From assembly GCF_002102265.1 (NCBI RefSeq), contig NZ_LQPG01000033.1, positions 90,016-154,015 of the forward strand: 64,000 nucleotides of DNA. The letters are read 5' to 3'. A program made the position numbers and the translations under genes. This DNA comes from Mycolicibacter longobardus (lineage in GTDB: Bacteria; Actinomycetota; Actinomycetes; Mycobacteriales; Mycobacteriaceae). Below, piece by piece: positions 1 through 8,560 of this stretch. How positions within the stretch are numbered: the stretch's first letter is position 1; each line of letters opens with the position of its first letter. A model generated the notes under the pieces. It did no database searches and was not told where the DNA came from. It saw only the letters and a program-made list of their open reading frames with translations.

Positions 1-1671
1 GTCGACGGGGCGAATATCGAAGATCTTTATGATGCAGCCTATTTCCGGCCGGACATTGCTGCGGTGCTGGCCAAGCACGAGTTCGCGGCCGCCACCATGG
101 CCGACGGGTACAGCCGCAGCGGCGCGGGATTGGGAGTGGTGGCCGCGACGTCGGGCGGTGGCGCGCTGAACCTGGTTGCGGGACTGGGCGAATCGCTGGC
201 CAGCCGGGTGCCGGTCCTGGCGCTGGTGGGTCAGGCTCCGCGCGCGATGGACGGCCGGGGCAGCTTTCAGGACACCAGTGGCCGCAACGGCTCGCTGGAT
301 GCCGAAGCCCTGTTCGGATGCGTGTCGGTGTTCTGCGAGCGAGTGCTGCAACCCGACGACATCGTCTCGGCGTTGTCCCGCGCGATCGCCGCGGCCCGCG
401 GGGGCGGCCCGGCGGTGCTGTTGATGCCCAAGGATGTTCAGCAGGGCACCATCACGGTCAACCCACCCTGCAACAACGGTGAATCCGGGGCTGATCGGCC
501 GTCGATCAGCAACCCGCATCCGATTGTGCACGCGCTGCGTCAGTCTCACGGTCCCGTCACCATCATCGCCGGCGAACAGGTGGCCCGCGACGACGCGCGG
601 TCCGAACTCGAGGAACTGCGGGCGTTGCTGCGCGGGCGGGTCGCCTGCGTCCCCGACGCCAAAGATGTCTCCGGCACACCGGGTTTGGGCTCGTCGTCGG
701 CACTGGGCGTCACCGGCGTGATGGGTAACCCCTCGGTCGCCGGCGCGGTGGCAGCCAGCGCACTGTGCCTGGTGGCGGGCACCCGGCTCGCGGTGACGGC
801 ACGCGCCGGCCTAGACGAGGCGCTCAGCGCGGTCCCCACGGTGTCGATCGGCTCGGCGCCACCGTATTTCCCGTGCACACACGTGCAGACAACCGATCTA
901 CGGGCATCCCTGCGGATGATCTGCCAAGAACTCTCGGGGACGGGACGCCCGAAGTGGCTGCGGGTCCCCGAGACGGTGCCGCACACCGAGTTGGAACCAC
1001 CGCCCTACGCCGGTCCGGGAATGCGGTATCGCGACGCGATGACCGTGCTGGACCACGGGTTGCCCGAGGGAGTCGACATCGTCGTCGACGCGGGCAACAC
1101 CGGCGCCGCGGCCATCCATTACCTGCCGCCGCGACGCGACGGCCGCTTCCTGGTGGCCCTGGGGATGGGCGGCATGGGTTACAGCTTCGGCGCCGGCATC
1201 GGAGTGGCGTTGGGCCGTGGCCGGCGCACCGTGGTGATCGCCGGCGACGGCGCCTTCTTCATGCACGGCATGGAAATACATACCGCTGTGCAGTACCGGC
1301 TGCCGGTGCTGTTCGTGCTGTTGAACAACAACGCTCACGCCATGTGCGTCACCCGTGAACGCCTGTTCTACAACGGCTCACACTCCTACAATCGCTTCGA
1401 CCGCAGCGATCTCGGCGCCGGCCTGGCGTCGATGTTCCCGGGACTTCACGCTGTCGACACGGCCGACGCCGAGGGATTCGGCGCGGCATTGGCCGCGGCG
1501 TTGGACCACGACGGGCCGTCGGTGATCAGCGTCGAGTGCTCGGCTGACGAGATACCGCCGTTCGCGCCGTTTCTTGCTGCTGCTGAGCCCCTGGCAACCC
1601 CTGTCCGGCACAACGGCCAATCCCCGACCCCCACGAAGGAGCACTTGGATGTCGCTGCCAGCACTCGCTGA
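1..1671 (+). CDS. Thiamine-diphosphate-dependent enzyme, acetolactate synthase-like (5' end outside window)
   Basis: The frame is open from base 1 and already inside the PYR domain, so the N-terminus is missing; 556 residues are visible. The ThDP-activating Glu lies in A-K-H-E-F (codon 79-81). The ThDP/Mg motif runs from G-D-G (1243-1251) to the N-N-N at about 1324, the usual ~30-residue spacing. Such enzymes decarboxylate 2-oxo acids and join or release the activated aldehyde. The last 23 bases overlap the start of the SRPBCC gene, and the next three genes follow tightly, which suggests an operon for a small molecule rather than branched-chain amino acid synthesis. The substrate cannot be read from the sequence. 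Confidence 0.85.
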   Translation, partial: VDGANIEDLYDAAYFRPDIAAVLAKHEFAAATMADGYSRSGAGLGVVAATSGGGALNLVAGLGESLASRVPVLALVGQAPRAMDGRGSFQDTSGRNGSLDAEALFGCVSVFCERVLQPDDIVSALSRAIAAARGGGPAVLLMPKDVQQGTITVNPPCNNGESGADRPSISNPHPIVHALRQSHGPVTIIAGEQVARDDARSELEELRALLRGRVACVPDAKDVSGTPGLGSSSALGVTGVMGNPSVAGAVAASALCLVAGTRLAVTARAGLDEALSAVPTVSIGSAPPYFPCTHVQTTDLRASLRMICQELSGTGRPKWLRVPETVPHTELEPPPYAGPGMRYRDAMTVLDHGLPEGVDIVVDAGNTGAAAIHYLPPRRDGRFLVALGMGGMGYSFGAGIGVALGRGRRTVVIAGDGAFFMHGMEIHTAVQYRLPVLFVLLNNNAHAMCVTRERLFYNGSHSYNRFDRSDLGAGLASMFPGLHAVDTADAEGFGAALAAALDHDGPSVISVECSADEIPPFAPFLAAAEPLATPVRHNGQSPTPTKEHLDVAASTR

Positions 1672-2314
1672 TATCGCCGCCCACACCGGCACGCCCGGCC
1701 CTATCGAGGGCCTGATCCGGGTCGAGACCACTCCGCGCGAGGCAGCCACCCCGATCCTCATGGAGATGATTCATTCGGTCTACACCCACGACGCGGTCTT
1801 CGGCGAGTACTGCACCGTCAACGACTACATCGACTGTCCGCCCGATGAATTGTTCGATTACCTGGCCGACACCCGAAGCCTGGAAGAGTGGACCTACAGT
1901 ACGCGCGGATTCACCCCCACCGACGAACCCGGCCTGTGGGTCGGCTACGACCTGCTCGGCTCGCAGACCCAGATCTACGCCCGCACCCATTCGAACCGGG
2001 AAGCCCGCACGGTGGACTATCACTGCGCCTGGGACCAGGGCGACCATCTGTGGATGATCTATCTGATCCGGGTCGTCGACGCGCAGCTGGTGCTGAACAA
2101 GCCCGGATCGGTTGTGCTGTGGACGAATTGCCACCACCCGTTCTACGACGACAACCCGTACCCGGAAACCGCGCCGCCGCAGCGCGAGGAATGGGTCGGC
2201 GACTTCTGGGAGATGTTCGGCGCCGGTCACCTGCTGGAGCTGAAGAACCTGAAGATGATCGCGGAGTACCGACACCGCAACGGGCTGCCGGTCACACCGG
2301 CCTGGATGAGATGA
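1649..2314 (+). CDS. SRPBCC (START/polyketide cyclase-fold) family protein
   Basis: A 221-aa soluble protein. The ATG at 1649 is chosen because a GAAGGA ribosome site lies 8 bases upstream; the frame overlaps the end of the ThDP enzyme by 23 bases, so translation is probably coupled. The segment N-D-Y-I-D-C-P-P-D-E-L-F-D-Y-L-A-D followed by L-E-E-W is typical of the helix-grip SRPBCC fold, which forms a deep ligand pocket. Members act as aromatases/cyclases, hydroxylase partners or ligand carriers. Its position between a ThDP enzyme and a KAS III-like enzyme suggests that it binds or cyclises a pathway intermediate; this is inference. Confidence 0.7.
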   Translation: MSLPALADIAAHTGTPGPIEGLIRVETTPREAATPILMEMIHSVYTHDAVFGEYCTVNDYIDCPPDELFDYLADTRSLEEWTYSTRGFTPTDEPGLWVGYDLLGSQTQIYARTHSNREARTVDYHCAWDQGDHLWMIYLIRVVDAQLVLNKPGSVVLWTNCHHPFYDDNPYPETAPPQREEWVGDFWEMFGAGHLLELKNLKMIAEYRHRNGLPVTPAWMR

Positions 2315-2321
2315 GCCGATC

Positions 2322-3344
2322 ATGAGCCAACCCGTAATCAGCCTCACCGACGTCTCCAGTTACCTTCCCGGCGAACCGATTTCCGCCGACTACTACGCGC
2401 AGTTCGCCGAATCCGACGATCTGCGGGACAACCTGATGTTCCGCGCGCCCCGGTTCCGCCACCACGTCGGCCCCGACGAGTCCGCGGTCGACATGATCGA
2501 GCGTGCGGCACAGGGACTGATCGAACGTCACGGCCGAGAAGTCATCGAGAACACCGACGTGCTGATCACCCACACCCAGTTGCCGGATGTCCCGTTCTAC
2601 GGCGCGGGCGGGGGTGTCGCCCACCGGCTGGGTATGCATCCGGACTGGGTTCTGGATCTGCACAACGGCGGCTGCGCCGCATTCATACTGGGCCTCAACG
2701 TGGCCCGCAAGCTGTTGGCGTCCGGCGCGGGAAGCACCGCGTTGATCGCCGTCGCGCAGAACTCCGCCGGCCAGATCTTCGAGCAGCCCGCCGTGCGCGG
2801 CAAGTCGCAGGCGTCGGTTCCCGGTGACGGCGCCGCGGTCGGGTTGGTCACCCTGTCCGATCAATCGCCGATCATCGACGTCGAGTGCCGCACCTACGGC
2901 CAGTACGCCGGCGATATGAGCTACGCCGCCGACCCGCCCCGCAAGTGGTGGCAGCCCGGCCCGGGAGCGGGCTACATCGGCTTCACCGAAAGCAAGATCG
3001 CCAAGGTGCTTGCGCGCGGCAACCGGCAGGTTCCCGAAGTCGCCCTCGCGGTCTGTCACCGCGCCGGCCTGTCCGCCTCGGATATCGGCCTGCTGGTCAC
3101 CAACCAGCCCAACCGGGTGTTTCTGCGCAACTGGCGAGAAGCCCTCGAACTGCCTGAATCACGGCATTTCGACACCTTCGACCAGTGCGGCAACCTGTTC
3201 GGAGCCGGTGTCCCGATCAACCTTGATCGGGCGATCACCGAGCAACGAGTCCAGCCGGGTGATGTGGTGGTGATGGCCGCGTTCGCCCATGCCGGTGATT
3301 TCGCGGGAGCGGCCGCGGTTCGCTGGGGCGGACAACTCCGATGA
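2322..3344 (+). CDS. 3-oxoacyl-ACP synthase III-like (thiolase-fold) enzyme with altered triad
   Basis: A 340-aa protein of the KAS III/FabH family. The nucleophile is Cys118 (H-N-G-G-C-A-A). The place of the family's HQAN motif reads N-Q-P-N (residues 261-264), so the catalytic His is Asn261; the second Asn of the triad is kept (Asn291 in C-G-N-L-F-G-A-G), at the normal 30-residue distance. FabH needs the His for decarboxylative condensation, so this protein may instead transfer an acyl group or condense without malonyl decarboxylation. It starts 7 bases after the SRPBCC gene and overlaps the aminotransferase gene by 4 bases, so it belongs to this cluster. Confidence 0.8.
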   Translation: MSQPVISLTDVSSYLPGEPISADYYAQFAESDDLRDNLMFRAPRFRHHVGPDESAVDMIERAAQGLIERHGREVIENTDVLITHTQLPDVPFYGAGGGVAHRLGMHPDWVLDLHNGGCAAFILGLNVARKLLASGAGSTALIAVAQNSAGQIFEQPAVRGKSQASVPGDGAAVGLVTLSDQSPIIDVECRTYGQYAGDMSYAADPPRKWWQPGPGAGYIGFTESKIAKVLARGNRQVPEVALAVCHRAGLSASDIGLLVTNQPNRVFLRNWREALELPESRHFDTFDQCGNLFGAGVPINLDRAITEQRVQPGDVVVMAAFAHAGDFAGAAAVRWGGQLR

Positions 3345-4411
3345 CCGCGGCTGCGCTGTCGGGTTCGGCTACCGCGCATCTTCGCCGCGGGTTCCCGTCG
3401 GCGGTCGACCCGTGTGCGTTGTCGCTCAACGAGAACCCCTTACCGCCACTGCCGGCGGTGCGTTCGGCGCTGACCGAATCCATCGGGGCGGCCAACCGCT
3501 ATCCGGACTTCCTGCCCACCCGGTTGCGCCGGCTGGTGGCCGACCATGTCGGGGTGCCGGAGACAAGCGTGGCGATCGGCCCCGGGGCGTCCGGGCTGGC
3601 GATCCGGGTGCTGAGCGCGACGGCATCGCCCGGTGATCGGATTGTGCTGAGCCAGCCGACTTTCGACGGCTATCCGGTCTTCGCCCGGATAGCCGGGCTG
3701 GCGATGGTCGACGTCCCCCTCGATGGCTACGGCCACTACGACCTGGTCGCTTTGTCCCGCGCCGCCGCCGACGCCCGGGTGGTGGTGCTGTGCCGGCCGC
3801 ACAACCCGACCGGAACGCTGGAGCCCGTCGCCGATGTCGAACGGTTCATCGCGAGTGTGCCGGAGCGGACCATCGTCCTGCTCGACGAGGCCTACATCGA
3901 GTTCGTCTCCCCCGGCCAGCGTATCGACGTCCCGGACCTGATTCGACGATTCCCGAACGTGGTTGTGCTGCGTACCTTTTCCAAGGCCTACGGGCTGGCC
4001 GGGCTACGGATCGGGTACGCGCTGGCGGCACCGGGCCTGGCCGGCACGCTGTGGGCCATGCAGGTGCCGTTCGGCATCAGCACCAGCTGCACGGTGGCCG
4101 TGGCGGCCTCATATGATGCGGAAGCGCAACTGCAGCAGCGTATTGCGCACATCGTCGCTGAACGCAGCTACCTGCGCTCCCGGCTGCGGGCGTCGGGCAT
4201 CTATACCACCGACTCGCACGCGAACTTCGTCTACCTGCCGGCGGCGGGCCGGCCGTGGCGGGAGATGTTCGACGGCACCGATCTGCGGGTCCGCTCCTAT
4301 CCCGATGGCGCAGTGCGCATCACGGTGGGCGCGCGCAGTTCTACCCGGATGGTGCTGTCCGCGGTCGAGCAGGCTCTCAGTGCGCCGGGGAGCTTCACGT
4401 CCGAACAGTGA
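3341..4411 (+). CDS. PLP-dependent class I/II aminotransferase (HisC/Pat-like)
   Basis: A 356-aa fold-type I aminotransferase. The start ATG overlaps the stop of the KAS III-like gene (ATGA), indicating coupled translation. Visible landmarks are L-N-E-N-P near the N-terminus, H-N-P-T-G, L-D-E-A-Y and the PLP lysine Lys215 in F-S-K-A-Y-G-L-A-G-L-R-I-G. The family uses glutamate-type donors on histidinol phosphate, aromatic 2-oxo acids or ketones. Next to a ThDP enzyme and a KAS III-like protein it most likely aminates a ketone made by those enzymes, not histidinol phosphate. A housekeeping Pat role is possible but fits the context less well. Confidence 0.8.
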   Translation: MTAAALSGSATAHLRRGFPSAVDPCALSLNENPLPPLPAVRSALTESIGAANRYPDFLPTRLRRLVADHVGVPETSVAIGPGASGLAIRVLSATASPGDRIVLSQPTFDGYPVFARIAGLAMVDVPLDGYGHYDLVALSRAAADARVVVLCRPHNPTGTLEPVADVERFIASVPERTIVLLDEAYIEFVSPGQRIDVPDLIRRFPNVVVLRTFSKAYGLAGLRIGYALAAPGLAGTLWAMQVPFGISTSCTVAVAASYDAEAQLQQRIAHIVAERSYLRSRLRASGIYTTDSHANFVYLPAAGRPWREMFDGTDLRVRSYPDGAVRITVGARSSTRMVLSAVEQALSAPGSFTSEQ

Positions 4412-4497
4412 ACGTGGCGGCCTTGCGAACCGTATCTTGTCGATAGGGGTGCCACGGACACCTCCCGTTGACCGAACGCGGCGGAAGGGTCACTGAC

Positions 4498-6822
4498 GTG
4501 CTGCACCGGATCGCCGTGCTGGCTCTCGCCGCTCCGCGCCGTGTCCTCGTCCTGGCCGCACTGGTGATGGTCGCAGCCGCAGTGTTCGGAATCCCGGTGG
4601 CGGACAGCCTGTCCGCGGGCGGCTTCCAGGATCCGGGTTCGGAGTCCGCGCAGGCCACCCGGTTGTTGACCGACCGGTTCGGCCAGAGTGACCAGCAGCT
4701 GCTGATTCTGGTGAGTTCGCCCGATGGAGCTGACATTGAGCGGGCCCGGGCGGTCGGCACCGAGATCGCCGGACAGCTGCAACAGTCGCCGTTCGTCTTC
4801 AACGTCACCTCGCCCTGGATGGATCCGCCGTCGGCCGCCGCCCGACTGATCAGCACCGACGGTTCCGCCGGGCTGATCGTGGCCAACCTCAAGGGCGGCG
4901 AGAACGACGCTCAGAAGTATGCCCGCACCCTGGCCGATCAGTTGGTGTACGACCGGGACGGGGTCAGTGTTCTCGCCGGTGGCGGCGCGATGGTCTATGC
5001 GCAGATCAATCACCAGAATCAGCACGATCTGCTGCTGATGGAATCGATCGCGATCCCGTTGAGCTTCGCGGTGCTGGTATGGGTTTTCGGCGGCTTGTTG
5101 GCGGCGGCGCTGCCGGTCGTGCTCGGCGGGGTGGCGATCGTGGGGTCTATGGCGGTGCTGCGACTGATCACGCTGGGCACCGACGTGTCGATCTTCGCGA
5201 TGAACCTCACCACCGCGATGGGGCTGGCGCTGGCGATCGATTACACGCTGCTGATCATCAGCCGCTACCGCGACGAACTGGCCGACGGCGTCGCGCCCGA
5301 CCTGGCGCTGATCCGAACCATGACCACCGCCGGTCGCACGGTGCTGTTCTCGGCGATCACGGTCGCGCTGTCGATGGCGGCGATGGTCTGGTTCCCGATG
5401 TACTTCCTGAAGTCGTTCGCCTACGCCGGGGTGGCGACCGTGACTTTCGTGGCGGTCGCAGCCATCGTCGTGACGCCCGCAGCGATTGCTCTGCTGGGAC
5501 CCCGGCTCGACGCGTTGGACCTGCATCGCCCGATTCGCCGATTGCTTCGCCGACCCGCACCCATCGCACGACCGATTGAACAGGGGTTCTGGTACCGGTC
5601 AACAACATTCGTGTCCCGGCATGCGGTACCGATCGGTCTGGCAGTGGTCACGCTGCTGGTGGCGGTGGGGATGCCGTTCCTCGGGGTGAAATGGGGCTTC
5701 CCGGATGATCGGGTGCTGCCGCGAACCGCCTCGGCGCACCAGGTCGGTGACGCGCTGCGCGATCGGTTCGCCGACGACTCCGCCCGGGCGGTCCCGATCG
5801 TCGTTCGTGAGGCGCGCGGCATTGCGCCCGTACAGTTGAACCGGTATGCCACCGAGTTGTCTCGGGTGCCGGATGTGTCGTCAGTGTCGGCACCGACCGG
5901 CACGTTCGTCGGCGGTGAGCGAGTCGGCGATCCCACAGCAGCCACCGGGATCAACGACGACAGTGTGTTGCTGACCGTCACCAGCACCGCCCCGCTGTTC
6001 TCCGACGCCTCCGAAACCCAACTCGATCTGCTGCACCAAGTGCCGGAACCGGGCCGGCGTCCGGTGTTGATGGGCGGGCTGGCGCAGATCAACCGCGACA
6101 GCGTCACCGCCATCACCGACCGGCTGCCCCTGGTGTTGGGGCTGATCGCCGTGATCACGTTCGGGCTGCTCTTCCTGCTCACCGGCAGCGTCGTGTTGCC
6201 GATCAAGGCGCTGGTACTCAACGTCTTGTCGCTGGCCGCCGCCTTCGGTGCGCTGGTCTGGATATTCCAAGACGGCCATCTGGGGGCGTTGGGCACGACT
6301 CCCACCGGGATGTTGGTCGCCAACGTCCCGGTGTTGCTGTTCTGCATCTCATTCGGGCTGTCGATGGACTACGAGGTTTTTCTGGTGTCCCGGATCCGGG
6401 AGTACTGGCTGGCCTCGGACCGCACTCGTGCCGACAACGACGAGAGTGTGTCACTGGGGTTGGCCCGGACCGCTCGGGTGATCACCGCCGCGGCACTGAT
6501 CATGTCGATCTCGTTCGCGGCGTTGATCGCCGCGCAGGTGTCGTTCATGCGGATGCTCGGCCTCGGGCTGACGCTGGCCGTGCTGGCGGACGCCACGCTG
6601 ATCCGGATGGTGTTGGTGCCGGCGTTCATGCACCTGATGGGCGGCTGGAACTGGTGGGCACCCGCACCGCTGGCCTGGCTGCAGCGACGGTTCGAGATCA
6701 GCGAAGAGGGCAGTGGTCCAACGACCCGCCCTGCCGCGCCCCCGGGGACTTCGGACCCCACGCGTTCCAGCGCACCAGGTTCGCCGTCACCGCTGCCGGT
6801 CAGGAGCGCATCGTTGAGCTGA
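4498..6822 (+). CDS. MMPL/RND family membrane transporter
   Basis: A 774-aa protein with the two-fold MMPL layout: an N-terminal membrane helix, an extracytoplasmic domain starting with G-G-F-Q-D-P-G-S, a block of helices (about 180-330), a second soluble domain, and a second helix block (about 540-720). Both halves have the conserved intramembrane D-Y segments (A-I-D-Y-T-L-L and S-M-D-Y-E-V-F). The GTG at 4498 is preferred because GGAAGG lies 9 bases upstream; an in-frame TTG exists at 4468. Mycobacterial MmpL proteins export lipids and siderophores using the proton gradient. It lies 86 bases after the aminotransferase and may export the cluster's product. Confidence 0.85.
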   Translation: MLHRIAVLALAAPRRVLVLAALVMVAAAVFGIPVADSLSAGGFQDPGSESAQATRLLTDRFGQSDQQLLILVSSPDGADIERARAVGTEIAGQLQQSPFVFNVTSPWMDPPSAAARLISTDGSAGLIVANLKGGENDAQKYARTLADQLVYDRDGVSVLAGGGAMVYAQINHQNQHDLLLMESIAIPLSFAVLVWVFGGLLAAALPVVLGGVAIVGSMAVLRLITLGTDVSIFAMNLTTAMGLALAIDYTLLIISRYRDELADGVAPDLALIRTMTTAGRTVLFSAITVALSMAAMVWFPMYFLKSFAYAGVATVTFVAVAAIVVTPAAIALLGPRLDALDLHRPIRRLLRRPAPIARPIEQGFWYRSTTFVSRHAVPIGLAVVTLLVAVGMPFLGVKWGFPDDRVLPRTASAHQVGDALRDRFADDSARAVPIVVREARGIAPVQLNRYATELSRVPDVSSVSAPTGTFVGGERVGDPTAATGINDDSVLLTVTSTAPLFSDASETQLDLLHQVPEPGRRPVLMGGLAQINRDSVTAITDRLPLVLGLIAVITFGLLFLLTGSVVLPIKALVLNVLSLAAAFGALVWIFQDGHLGALGTTPTGMLVANVPVLLFCISFGLSMDYEVFLVSRIREYWLASDRTRADNDESVSLGLARTARVITAAALIMSISFAALIAAQVSFMRMLGLGLTLAVLADATLIRMVLVPAFMHLMGGWNWWAPAPLAWLQRRFEISEEGSGPTTRPAAPPGTSDPTRSSAPGSPSPLPVRSASLS

Positions 6823-6874
6823 TCCAGCAGGTCATCGACGCACAAGGCGGCGCTGCCCCGGCCTGACCGTCACC

Positions 6875-8302
6875 TCAGGTCCCGCAGAACGTCCGGTAGG
6901 CACCGAATTCCGGCGGCGCCGGCGCGGCGTAGAACTCCAGGCCGTCGCGCTCCCGGTACGGCTGGGTGATCACGTCCAGCAGCTTTTCCACCGGCGCGAG
7001 GTCGCCGCCCGTCGCGGCCGTCAATGCCTGCTCCACCAGGTGGTTGCGCGGAATGTAGACGGGATTGACCCGGTCCATCGCTTCGACGTCGGGTTGAAGT
7101 GCCCGCCAGCTCACCAGCCAGTCGCCGAACACCGCGGGCAACGCCTCGGTGTGACCGCGACCGGCCCGCACCAGGTTCCGGAAGAACGAGGTGTAGTCGA
7201 CGTCGTTCTCGTTGAGCAGGGCGAGCGCCTGGTCGATCAGGGCGGCGGCCTCCACGCTCCCGGACAACCCGAACTTCGCCAGCATCCCGGCCGACCAGAA
7301 ACCGTGATAGCGCGGCATGAACCCTTCCAGGGTTTCCACCGCCACCGACAGAGCAAGCTCCTCGGTGGCGGCGAACAGCGGCAGTATGGTCTCGGCGAAG
7401 CGGGCCAGGTTCCACTGCGCCACCAACGGCTGGTTGCCGTAGGCGTAGCGCCCCGCGTAGTCGATGGAGCTGAACACCGTCGCGGGGTCGTAGGCCTCCA
7501 TGAATGCGCAGGGCCCGTAGTCGATGGTTTCCCCGGAGATGGTCATGTTGTCGGTGTTCATCACCCCGTGGACGAATCCGACCAACATCCAGCGGGCGAT
7601 CAGCGAGGCTTGCGCCTCCAGCACCGCCTGAAACAGTGCGAGGTAAGGGTTTTCGGCCTGCGCGGCCTCCGGGTAATGCCGGGCGATCGCGTAGTCGGCC
7701 AGCCGGCGCAGCAGCCCCAGGTCACCGGTGGCGCGGGCCTGCTGCGCGACGAGCTGAAAGCTGCCCACCCGCAGGTGGCTGGCGGCGACGCGGGTCAGCA
7801 CCGCCCCGGGCAGCGGGGTCTCCCGTTGCACCTGCGCTCCGGTGGCGACCACGGCCAGCGACCGGGTGGTGGGCACACCGAGGGCGTGCATGGCTTCGCT
7901 GATCACGTACTCGCGCAGCATCGGGCCCACCACCGCCAGGCCGTCACCACCGCGGGCGAACGGGGTGGGCCCGGAACCCTTCAGGTGGATGTCGCGGCGC
8001 GTGCCGTGATCCAGCTCGCCGAGCAGCAGGGCTCGACCGTCGCCGAGCAGCGGCACGTAGTTGCCGAACTGATGTCCGGCGTAGGCCTGCGCCACCGGGG
8101 TCGCGTGGTCGGGAATCTCATTGCCGGTCAGGAACTTGAGACCGTCCTGGCTGCGCAGCCAGTCGGGGTCCAAACCCAGTTCGGCGGCCAGTTCCTCGTT
8201 GAGCACCAGCAGCTTCGGGTCCGGCGGGGTGGCCGCTTGCCAGGGCTTGGCGAGTTCGGGGAGCTCGCGGGCGAAGTCGGCGGTCAGCTGCGGGGGCGCC
8301 AC
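6875..8302 (-). CDS. selO: Protein adenylyltransferase SelO (YdiU/UPF0061)
   Basis: About 475 aa, normal for the pseudokinase SelO family, which transfers AMP from ATP to Ser/Thr/Tyr of proteins involved in redox control. Clear signatures are [15 protein letters not shown], the active-site G-V-M-N-T-D-N and I-D-Y-G-P-C-A-F, and the C-terminal T-F-C-G-T with Cys at the position of Sec in animal SelO. Two GTG codons are possible (8308 and 8302). I choose 8302 because TAGGCT (8309-8314 on the opposite strand) lies 6 bases before it, fitting a leaderless start. It stands alone, convergent with the MMPL gene. Confidence 0.9.
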   Translation of the reverse strand: MAPPQLTADFARELPELAKPWQAATPPDPKLLVLNEELAAELGLDPDWLRSQDGLKFLTGNEIPDHATPVAQAYAGHQFGNYVPLLGDGRALLLGELDHGTRRDIHLKGSGPTPFARGGDGLAVVGPMLREYVISEAMHALGVPTTRSLAVVATGAQVQRETPLPGAVLTRVAASHLRVGSFQLVAQQARATGDLGLLRRLADYAIARHYPEAAQAENPYLALFQAVLEAQASLIARWMLVGFVHGVMNTDNMTISGETIDYGPCAFMEAYDPATVFSSIDYAGRYAYGNQPLVAQWNLARFAETILPLFAATEELALSVAVETLEGFMPRYHGFWSAGMLAKFGLSGSVEAAALIDQALALLNENDVDYTSFFRNLVRAGRGHTEALPAVFGDWLVSWRALQPDVEAMDRVNPVYIPRNHLVEQALTAATGGDLAPVEKLLDVITQPYRERDGLEFYAAPAPPEFGAYRTFCGT

Positions 8303-8450
8303 TCCCACAGCCTACGGACAGATCAACGCCGTCGTTTCAGCTCCACCAGGTCGGAGACATCCATATCGGGGGCATCGAGAATCCGCTGACCGCCGCATCA
8401 CATCTGCCACTTCCGTACCGCCGGAGCCGGGGTGATCGAGGTCCGAAGAC

Positions 8451-8468
8451 GATAGCGGTGACGCTATC
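8451..8468. repeat. Perfect inverted repeat GATAGCG-N4-CGCTATC
   Basis: A 7-bp perfect inverted repeat with a 4-base centre lies in the 258-base gap between the divergent selO and RNase H genes, about 90 bases before the proposed leaderless start of the latter. It could be an operator or a small hairpin. No T-run follows it, so a terminator is unlikely. Nothing else in this gap is recognisable. Confidence 0.4.
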
Positions 8469-8548
8469 ACGGTGTTTCCTGCTACTAGGCGGCCATTTTG
8501 CAGAACCGCTCGTCTCGCTCATCCGCATTCGATGTCACACCCCGCACC

Positions 8549-8554
8549 TACGGT
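8549..8554 (+). promoter_or_regulatory. -10 element TACGGT, leaderless start of the RNase H gene
   Basis: TACGGT ends 6 bases before the ATG at 8561, the spacing expected when transcription begins at the A of the start codon. It supports 8561 over an upstream in-frame ATG at 8498. Confidence 0.55.
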
Positions 8555-8560
8555 GCAGCC

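Noticed and set aside
4297..5526. A 409-codon minus-strand frame over the MMPL gene
   Set aside because: Composition (Arg/His/Gln/Asp) is that of antisense DNA; no membrane or enzyme motif.
7040..8389. A 449-codon open frame on the plus strand over selO
   Set aside because: It is antisense to selO, has no family features and is rich in Gly/His/Arg as expected of a shadow frame in G+C-rich DNA.
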